From Streptococcus constellatus (lineage in GTDB: Bacteria > Bacillota > Bacilli > Lactobacillales > Streptococcaceae): a stretch of 64,000 nucleotides of DNA. The notes under the pieces are model-generated. The model ran no database searches, was not told the origin of the DNA, and worked only from the letters and a program-made list of their open reading frames with translations. Below are positions 58,214 to 64,000 of the stretch, piece after piece. A program made the position numbers and the translations under genes. The stretch is taken from contig NZ_CABHMZ010000007.1 in the NCBI RefSeq assembly GCF_902167705.1, forward strand, positions 140,334 to 204,333. The letters are read 5' to 3'. Within the stretch, counting starts at the first letter, position 1. Every line of letters starts with the position of its first letter.

Positions 58214-58235
58214 AATAGCGAAATAAATTAGATTT

Positions 58236-58244
58236 TGATATAAT
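58236..58244 (+). promoter_or_regulatory. Extended -10 promoter for a leaderless membrane protein gene
   Basis: TGATATAAT ends 6 nt before the ATG at 58251, with no Shine-Dalgarno sequence. No clear -35. Confidence 0.6.
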
Positions 58245-58250
58245 GGTCCT

Positions 58251-59780
58251 ATGCTAAAAATGTACTCTTTTTTCTTTGGAATCTTGCAAAAAATCATGTT
58301 AATTGTGGGCTTGCATTGGTTTTTTACTGCGATTATTCATCTAGGGACAATTTCTAGTCTGGCTTTGATTGGAGTGGCGATACTAGCGTTTCTGGCTTAT
58401 CGTTATTTAGGAAATGTAAAAAAATGCTACCACTACCTGATGAAGCACAAAGTTGCTATTATGATAGCGGTTATTGTATTTCAGTTAGCAATGCTTTTGT
58501 CTGCTCAGTTGTTGATTCGGCGAGATGCAGCAGTTGTTTTTAACGGTGCTTTTAAATATTTAAAAGAATCTTCTATTTCTAGTTATTTGACACGCAATCC
58601 GAATAATCTGTTTCTCTTTTTGTACGAGCGCTTTTTTTATAATATCTTTGGAAGTTCAGCTTTATGGATTTTGCAAGGGTTAAATATGTTTTATGCCGAC
58701 ATAACAGCTCTCATTTTGTACAAGGGAATGAAAAAACATGTGAGCAAGTCTGCTGCTGATATGACATTTAGTTTGTATGTCTTGCTAGTTGGCTTTTCAC
58801 CTTATTTTTATTCGATGTACACGGATATATGGCCTCTTCCGCTCATCGCTTTACAAACATTCTTGCTTTTTGATTTATTTGGACTTCAATGGCAGGATAA
58901 AAGGGTACTCTTCATAAAGACAATTGGATTGGGCTTGATAAGTGGTCTTGCAGTTCTGATTCGACCAACTGTGTTGATTGTCATTATGGCAGGTTTTATG
59001 TTGCTGTTTTTCAAAAAGGAATGGAAGAAATTTATCCTAATCTTTTTCACCTTTCTCTTATCGTTTAGCATGATTTCTCTCGGCGGGAACTATTTGAAAG
59101 CGACACAAACAGAAGTGACACTGATACAAGGGAATGGATTAGCGAAAAGTCCCTTGCTCTTTATCGACTTAGGGTTGACCTTTATTGGACACGATCAAGA
59201 AGACATGAAAGAGGGCTTGCTTCAATACATTGATGTAGATCAGCGAGAACAGTATAATAATGGAATGTTCAAGCAAGAAAATGTCAAAAAAGAAATCAAG
59301 CGGCGTTTAAAAGAATATTCGTTTTTAGGATTTCTCAGTCATCTTTACTATAAGCATTCATTAACTGTTTCAGAGGGAACTCTGGGTTGGTTATATCGAG
59401 ATGTGGAATATGAGAAAACGCCCTATATCTCACCACTTTATCCTTATACAAAACAGAATCCTGTGACGCAGTTTATCAGAACCTATTTTCTAAGTGTGGA
59501 TAAGAGTGAGTATCGCTATTATGAGACTGTGAAGCAGGTTGTTTGGATTGTGATGAGTCTGGGACTTGTTTTTGCCTTGTGGAAATATTGTGCAAATGAT
59601 AAATTGAATTGTGTCAGTCTTGCAGTTTTTGGAGGCTTGTTGTTTTTGCTTATTTTTGAAGGTGGAAAGACGCGGTATTTGATACAATTTTTACCCCAAA
59701 TTATCATATTGTCTGCGTTAGGTTTGACTGAATATTTACCGAATTGGTTAAAAAGTAAGAAAGGAGAAAAGGTAGAATGA
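58251..59780 (+). CDS. Polytopic membrane protein, probable GT-C type glycosyltransferase
   Basis: The 509-residue protein has about ten to twelve membrane helices, with acidic and basic residues in the first large loop ([18 protein letters not shown]) as in dolichyl-phosphate-mannose-type GT-C enzymes. A long extracellular part covers about residues 280-400. The family resembles conserved streptococcal integral membrane proteins annotated as glycosyltransferases; donor and acceptor are unknown. It overlaps yozE by 4 nt, which has no obvious link. Confidence 0.65.
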   Translation: MLKMYSFFFGILQKIMLIVGLHWFFTAIIHLGTISSLALIGVAILAFLAYRYLGNVKKCYHYLMKHKVAIMIAVIVFQLAMLLSAQLLIRRDAAVVFNGAFKYLKESSISSYLTRNPNNLFLFLYERFFYNIFGSSALWILQGLNMFYADITALILYKGMKKHVSKSAADMTFSLYVLLVGFSPYFYSMYTDIWPLPLIALQTFLLFDLFGLQWQDKRVLFIKTIGLGLISGLAVLIRPTVLIVIMAGFMLLFFKKEWKKFILIFFTFLLSFSMISLGGNYLKATQTEVTLIQGNGLAKSPLLFIDLGLTFIGHDQEDMKEGLLQYIDVDQREQYNNGMFKQENVKKEIKRRLKEYSFLGFLSHLYYKHSLTVSEGTLGWLYRDVEYEKTPYISPLYPYTKQNPVTQFIRTYFLSVDKSEYRYYETVKQVVWIVMSLGLVFALWKYCANDKLNCVSLAVFGGLLFLLIFEGGKTRYLIQFLPQIIILSALGLTEYLPNWLKSKKGEKVE

Positions 59781-59992
59781 GAAAATCGTTTTACACTTGG
59801 TTGATGACGGAGCGCAATCCCAAAAGCAAAGCGCCTAAGGCAATACTCGCCGATTTAGTTTTTCATGAACCGACTTTTCCTAAGCATACGGATGATTTTG
59901 ATGAAGTCAGTCGCTATTTAGAAGAACATGCTGATTTTTCCTTTAATCTCAGCGACTTTGATGCGATTTGGGAAGAATATCAGGCTCATTAG
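59777..59992 (+). CDS. YozE family protein
   Basis: The 71-residue protein matches the YozE SAM-like family ([16 protein letters not shown] start, [11 protein letters not shown] end). The function is unknown; the fold is a small helical bundle. AAAGGAG lies 11 bp before the ATG, which overlaps the stop of the membrane protein. Confidence 0.88.
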   Translation: MRKSFYTWLMTERNPKSKAPKAILADLVFHEPTFPKHTDDFDEVSRYLEEHADFSFNLSDFDAIWEEYQAH

Positions 59993-60066
59993 TTCAGGAA
60001 AAGATAGAATTTTCCAAGTTACTTTGCTATAATATAGTAAATAATGTGAAGAAAGAGGTTCTTTGT

Positions 60067-61131
60067 TTGCAAGAACATTCAGTAGAAATTACCCTACAGC
60101 ATCCAGACGATACTTTTCATCTTTTTGGTTCCAATGAACGCCACTTACGTTTAATGGAACAGGAGTTGCAGGTAACCATTCATGCAAGGACGGAGATTGT
60201 CCAGATTATCGGTAGCGAAGCAGCTTGTGAGGAGACTCGTCAGGTTATTCAAGCTCTGCTAGTCTTAGTCAACCGTGGAATGACAGTTGGAACACCAGAT
60301 GTAGTGACAGCTATTACAATGGTCAAAAATGGTGAAATTGATAAGTTTGTGGCTCTGTATGAGGAAGAAATTATCAAAGATTCTTATGGCAAGCCCATTC
60401 GTGTCAAGACCTTAGGTCAGAAAATCTATGTCGATAGCATTAAGAATCATGATGTTGTCTTTGGGATTGGACCAGCAGGGACAGGAAAAACCTTTCTTGC
60501 GGTGACCTTGGCAGTGACAGCACTCAAACGCGGTCAGGTCAAGCGGATTATTTTGACCCGTCCTGCAGTAGAAGCGGGCGAGAGTCTGGGATTTTTACCA
60601 GGGGATCTAAAGGAAAAGGTAGATCCTTATCTGCGGCCAGTTTACGATGCATTGTATCAGATTTTAGGTAAGGATCAAACAACGCGTCTTATGGAGCGAG
60701 AAATCATTGAGATAGCTCCTTTGGCTTATATGCGTGGACGAACATTGGATGATGCCTTTGTCATCTTAGATGAAGCGCAAAATACGACTATTATGCAGAT
60801 GAAGATGTTTCTGACTCGACTTGGTTTTAATTCCAAGATGATTGTCAATGGGGATATTAGCCAGATTGACTTGCCAAAGAATAGTAAATCAGGTCTCATT
60901 GATGCGACAGAGAAATTGAAGAATATCAAGCAGATTGATTTTGTTTACTTATCAGCCAAGGACGTTGTTCGTCATCCTGTGGTTGCAGAGATTATCCAAG
61001 CCTATGAACATTCTACAGAAGTGGTGCATAGTCATTTTTCTAAAGAAGAAAATTCTAGTTTAGTTAGTCACGAAATCGTCAGCGAGTCAGCCAAGGAGTC
61101 AGAAGATGATGAAGGGCTATCTCTTAGTTAA
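60067..61131 (+). CDS. phoH: PhoH-family ATPase
   Basis: The 354-residue protein has a small N-terminal domain and a helicase-like ATPase with the P-loop GIGPAGTGKTFLAV and Walker B FVILDEAQNTT. PhoH-like proteins are linked to RNA metabolism near ybeY in many bacteria. The TTG at 60067 is chosen because AAAGAGG is 9 bp upstream and the next residues (QEHSVEITL) match homologs. The C-terminal 30 residues are acidic and overlap the next, broken gene. Confidence 0.92.
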   Translation: MQEHSVEITLQHPDDTFHLFGSNERHLRLMEQELQVTIHARTEIVQIIGSEAACEETRQVIQALLVLVNRGMTVGTPDVVTAITMVKNGEIDKFVALYEEEIIKDSYGKPIRVKTLGQKIYVDSIKNHDVVFGIGPAGTGKTFLAVTLAVTALKRGQVKRIILTRPAVEAGESLGFLPGDLKEKVDPYLRPVYDALYQILGKDQTTRLMEREIIEIAPLAYMRGRTLDDAFVILDEAQNTTIMQMKMFLTRLGFNSKMIVNGDISQIDLPKNSKSGLIDATEKLKNIKQIDFVYLSAKDVVRHPVVAEIIQAYEHSTEVVHSHFSKEENSSLVSHEIVSESAKESEDDEGLSLS

Positions 61132-61351
61132 TCTGGACAAGTTGCACACGACTGATCTTGGATAAGTACGTCTGCAAAAAAATCTGCTTTTGAGAGAGGA
61201 AAATCCAGTTGTATGGGCTAAAGGTTTTATCCAAAGATCTGAGACAACGATTAGTCACAATAGAAAGAACTTCTATGTGGCTGATGATGACCATATTTTG
61301 TTGACCATCAGTGCATCATCCTATACCATCATTACAGGACACAGAAAGTAA
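61109..61351 (+). pseudogene. DUF3781 family gene broken by one stop codon
   Basis: The frame reads MKGYLLVNLDKLHTTDLG, TAA at 61163-61165, then VRLQKNLLLREENPVVWAKG and TISASSYTIITGHRK. This is a complete 80-residue DUF3781 protein with one in-frame stop, where most homologs have Glu (GAA to TAA, one base). The start overlaps the phoH 3' end by 23 nt. There is no start codon soon after the stop. Function unknown. Confidence 0.8.
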
Positions 61352-61365
61352 GAATTTAAAAAAAG

Positions 61366-61866
61366 ATGATTGCTCAACTATCTAAGCATTATAGCTGTAG
61401 AATACTAACTGAAAAGGATATTCCAAGTATTTTATCTTTATATGAAAGCAATCCTCTGTATTTTCAGCATTGTCCACCAGAGCCAAATTTGGCAAGTGTA
61501 AAAGAGGATATGCTCCGTCTACCTGAGGGGAAAGCCAAGTCTGATAAATTTTATGTTGGCTTTTGGAATAATTCTAACCTTGTGGCTGTTATGGATTTTG
61601 TCTATGCATATCCTGATGAGGAGACTGTTTTTATTGGTTTGTTTATGGTTGATCAGGCCTATCAGGGAAAGGGAACTGGCGGTCAGATTGTGACAGAAGC
61701 GTTAGCTTATTTTGCTAAGAACTTTCGAAAAGCACGTTTAGCTTATGTCAAGGGGAATCTTCAATCTCAGCATTTTTGGGAAAAGCAGAGCTTTAAACCA
61801 ATTGGATACGAGGTTAAGCAAGCACTCTATACGATTGTTATCGTTGAACGGAGCTTAGGAGGATAG
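61366..61866 (+). CDS. GNAT family N-acetyltransferase
   Basis: The 166-residue GNAT protein has the acetyl-CoA loop QGKGTGGQIVTEAL around residue 103 and the central strand FIGLFMVDQAYQ. The substrate is unknown. The ribosome-binding site is weak (AAGAAT). It ends 2 bp before the tfoX-like gene, with which it is coupled. Confidence 0.88.
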   Translation: MIAQLSKHYSCRILTEKDIPSILSLYESNPLYFQHCPPEPNLASVKEDMLRLPEGKAKSDKFYVGFWNNSNLVAVMDFVYAYPDEETVFIGLFMVDQAYQGKGTGGQIVTEALAYFAKNFRKARLAYVKGNLQSQHFWEKQSFKPIGYEVKQALYTIVIVERSLGG

Positions 61867-61868
61867 AA

Positions 61869-62189
61869 ATGGCATCAAGTAAAAACTATTTGGAATTTGT
61901 TTTGGAGCAATTATCGAGATTAGATGATGTGACTTACCGTGCTATGATGGGGGAGTATATTCTTTACTTCCGTGGCAAGATTATTGGCGGCATTTATGAT
62001 AATCGCTTTTTAGTTAAACCCGTGCAAGCAGTCTTAGATAAGATTGACCAACCTTCGTTTGAGTGTCCATACGAAGGTGCTAAAGAAATGATTTTAGTGG
62101 AAGACCTTGATAATAAGGTGTTTCTAGAAGACTTGATTTTAGCTATGTATGATCAACTGCCAACGCCCAAACCTAAAAAGAAAAAGTAA
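61869..62189 (+). CDS. TfoX N-terminal domain protein
   Basis: The 106-residue protein matches the TfoX/Sxy N-terminal domain (TYRAMMGEYILYFRGKIIGGIYDNRFLVKP). In proteobacteria Sxy/TfoX activates competence, but the short firmicute versions have no shown role in competence. AGGAGG is 6 bp before ATG. The end is Lys-rich. Confidence 0.88.
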   Translation: MASSKNYLEFVLEQLSRLDDVTYRAMMGEYILYFRGKIIGGIYDNRFLVKPVQAVLDKIDQPSFECPYEGAKEMILVEDLDNKVFLEDLILAMYDQLPTPKPKKKK

Positions 62190-62204
62190 ATGTGAACAAA
62201 GCAA

Positions 62205-62231
62205 CAAAGAAGCCTGCTATGGGCTTTTTTG
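62205..62231 (+). terminator. Terminator after the tfoX-like gene
   Basis: AAGCC pairs with GGCTT around a 7-nt loop, followed by T-run. Confidence 0.75.
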
Positions 62232-62233
62232 TT

Positions 62234-62360
62234 ATGGCTAAAAAAGGTAACCAATTTACCAAATATAGCTCCGAATTTAAATGACAGGCAGCGGAAGATT
62301 ACTTTAGTGGATAAAAAGGGGGAATGCGTTTTTTATCTTATCAAAGTTTCAAAAGCTAAA
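62234..62360 (+). pseudogene. IS3-type transposase OrfA remnant
   Basis: ATG at 62234 opens MAKKGNQFTKYSSEFK, stop, QAAEDYFSG, stop, KGGMRFLSYQSFKS, stop. This resembles the N-terminus of an IS3-family OrfA with two in-frame stops. Only about 40 codons remain. Confidence 0.55.
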
Positions 62361-62520
62361 AACATTTTGTTTGATGACTTGGAAGAGCTTGTTGATAGTC
62401 TTTAGCTTAGCGTTGGGGTATGGGAGCTCAAGAACGATGTTAATGTTGTTTTGGTCTTTCAAAAAGTCCATAATCTCCAGTAGAAGTACTCTTTGTATGA
62501 ATTTTATAGCACTTTTATTG
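62325..62520 (-). pseudogene. ISL3-type transposase C-terminal remnant
   Basis: The minus strand reads LLEIMDFLKDQNNINIVLE, LPYPNAKLKTINKLFQVIKQ and NVFSF, stop, NFDKIKN. This follows the C-terminal end of ISL3-family transposases (family form: NAFGFRNFDNFKKRI), with Arg replaced by stop. It lies against the IS3 remnant in opposite direction. From 62520 to 62610 nothing further is recognised. Confidence 0.55.
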
Positions 62521-62710
62521 TTGTGTTTCGTGAAATAGTCTTAATTACTTTTCTCATAGTAAAAATAAATCAAAGGGTGACAATCTGTCAAGAAAACTTC
62601 CTTAAAGGATATAGTTTTTTTAACTGATTTGAAGTATAATAGTAATTGTAGTATAATATCAATATTTGTGCTATTAGCTTATAAAAAATTAGAAAAAGGA
62701 GAAATTTATT

Positions 62711-64000
62711 ATGAAGACAAAGAAGTGGATAATTTTCTTTTTATCTTTATTCACGGTCTTTACTGTTATAGGTTTCTGGAACGTCCAGCGAGTGTCTGCT
62801 GCTGATGTTACAAGTAAGGGCACATTTCGATAACCTGAAAATAACCATTGCCTCTACAGGTGATGACTCAATCGGATGGCATAATGAAACCACAACCGAA
62901 GTGGCTTTGAAATTTTCGGGTGACTTCTCATTTTCTGGAGTACCGGTGAACGAGATTAAGCCAGGAGATTACTTTATCGTAAAAGCTCCTGACAATTTGA
63001 ATTTGGAAGATAGAACTATGGATTTAATCGATACAAATTCAAATACAAAGATGGGAACTGTGAAGGTAGAAAAGGACAAACATCAGCTGCTTTTCACTTT
63101 TAATGAAGCAGTCAAAGATAAGCAAAATATCCGAGGGAACTTTGTTGCAACTGCAAAAGAAACAGTTACAAAAGAAGAAAAGAAAGTTACCTATAAGATA
63201 CCAGGTGGTAAAACACAGGAAATAACCTTTAAGACGAGACCATTTAATGTGGCTCCTGTTGAAGGTGAGCTGATTTATAAAGGTGGTTGGAACCACGGAA
63301 GCCTTCCTCAAATCGGATGGAACATGCGTATTAACCGTTCAAAACAAAATATGGATGGTCATGCTGTTAAGATTAAAGATAATCTCAGTCTGGGGGCATT
63401 TGCGACTTATATAGAGTCTACCTTTGATCTATGGGAAGTAGAATACATTTCGACAAATACCAATGAACCTGGTGTCAAAAACCAAATCAAACAGTATAGA
63501 GTGACTACTGATCCAGAGGAGTATAAAAAGGATACGGACAATTCGGCCTTGCTGACTTTTACCAATGGTAAACGTAGTTATGAATTGCTCATGCCGACCA
63601 ATATGGGGAACAAGAGCTTTTTGCTAGAGTACCGTACCACTTCACCGGCAGATACTTCAGAGGTGAAAAACTCCGCTCAGTACTGGATTGATAACGAACC
63701 GCAATTAACTTGGAAAAAATGGGGTGAAAAGGTCAATGAAAGTAAAGAGTACTCATTGACAATGAAGTCTGTTAAATCTGCGGGTGCCACAGTTACTGCC
63801 GATATTGCTGGTAAGATCAAAATCACTAAATTCGATGAAGCTGATGCAGGTGTTAAGTTGGCAGGCGTTGTCTTTGAAATTCTACGAAAAAGTGATAGGT
63901 CTAAAGTTCAGGAAGTAACAACTGATGAAAATGGTATTGCTCTTACAAAGGCTCTTTCTGATGGGAAGTACATTGTAAAAGAGAAGTCACCAAAATCAGG
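62711..64000 (+). pseudogene. Cna-type cell-wall adhesin, frameshifted after the signal peptide, 3' end outside
   Basis: ATG 62711 (AAAAGGAG upstream) starts a signal peptide (WIIFFLSLFTVFTVIGFWN, cleavage after VSA) and stops at 62831. One base off, from 62817, an open frame without any stop runs to the window edge, beginning AHFDNLKITIAS, so one extra A near 62816 breaks the gene. The frame holds a collagen-binding-like domain (IGWNMRINRSKQNMDGHAVK, about residues 190-215) and from about residue 370 a Cna_B/SpaA-type repeat (GKIKITKFDEADAGVKLAG). An LPXTG anchor would lie beyond the window. Without the frameshift it would be a normal MSCRAMM adhesin. Confidence 0.8.

Noticed and set aside
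62290..62404. Plus-strand frame ending in DDLEELVDSL
   Set aside because: No start or family was found; it overlaps the two transposase remnants, which explain the sequence better.

Overview
The window is a stretch of a low-GC Gram-positive chromosome and almost certainly comes from a Streptococcus. Supporting signs are the Pht histidine-triad surface protein behind an AdcAII-type zinc lipoprotein under AdcR-like boxes, a CpsY/MtaR-like regulator, small streptococcal families (DUF3272, DUF4044, DUF1831), separate coaB and coaC genes with a PanT transporter, and PyrR attenuators. The species cannot be fixed from the sequence; an oral viridans-type streptococcus with a malolactic operon fits.

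Layout. 0-4.9 kb: the end of radC, then minus-strand housekeeping genes (C26 peptidase, rex, DUF1831, cysteine desulfurase, prs, CYTH). 4.9-9.5 kb: relQ-nadK-pseudouridine synthase-pta, then mutY. 9.6-13.9 kb: a thioredoxin-like accessory protein, pgm, and the coenzyme A block coaB-coaC-panT. 14-17.7 kb: fhs, a membrane protein, an acetyltransferase and an AlkD-like protein. 17.8-21.5 kb: malolactic fermentation (mleR divergent from mleS-mleP). 22.3-24.8 kb: an asd-type structured RNA, then asd and dapA. 25-27.7 kb: L10 leader-rplJ-rplL and rimM-trmD. 27.7-31.3 kb: zinc acquisition (adcAII-pht). 31.38-31.89 kb: a 41-bp tandem array of small palindromes. 32-36 kb: GAF-type Met-sulfoxide reductase, dnaX, a DUF3272 protein, a yjdF-type riboswitch with yjdF, and birA. 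36-40.4 kb: galR divergent from galK-galT, followed by a galE remnant. 40.5-46.6 kb: obg and small proteins, a polysaccharide deacetylase, hom-thrB and an unknown membrane protein. 46.7-48.9 kb: an orphan PTS IIC with a DUF915 hydrolase. 49-53 kb: a PyrR-like leader in front of a nonsense-mutated MFS transporter, a LysR regulator, a CMD-family protein, a cupin and an oxidoreductase remnant. 53.2-57.7 kb: cpsY-like regulator and the pyrimidine genes pyrK-pyrDB, pyrF and pyrE, with two PyrR attenuators. 57.7-62.2 kb: a damaged ASCH gene, a polytopic membrane protein, yozE, phoH, a broken DUF3781 gene, GNAT and TfoX proteins. 62.2-64 kb: two transposase remnants and a frameshifted Cna-type wall adhesin that runs off the window.

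Three themes go beyond ordinary annotation. (1) RNA-level control is dense: three PyrR-type leaders, an L10 leader, an asd RNA carrying a 47-bp palindrome, and a yjdF riboswitch candidate whose expression platform directly covers the Shine-Dalgarno sequence. (2) Five genes place an extended -10 box 6 or 7 nt before ATG without a Shine-Dalgarno sequence, which predicts leaderless mRNAs. (3) Several accessory genes are broken by one or a few lesions: MFS transporter, DUF3781, ASCH, galE, adhesin and an SDR-like tail. The least explained element is the 41-bp array, whose 13-bp palindromes covary across units and keep an exact period. No complete undescribed multi-gene system could be demonstrated.
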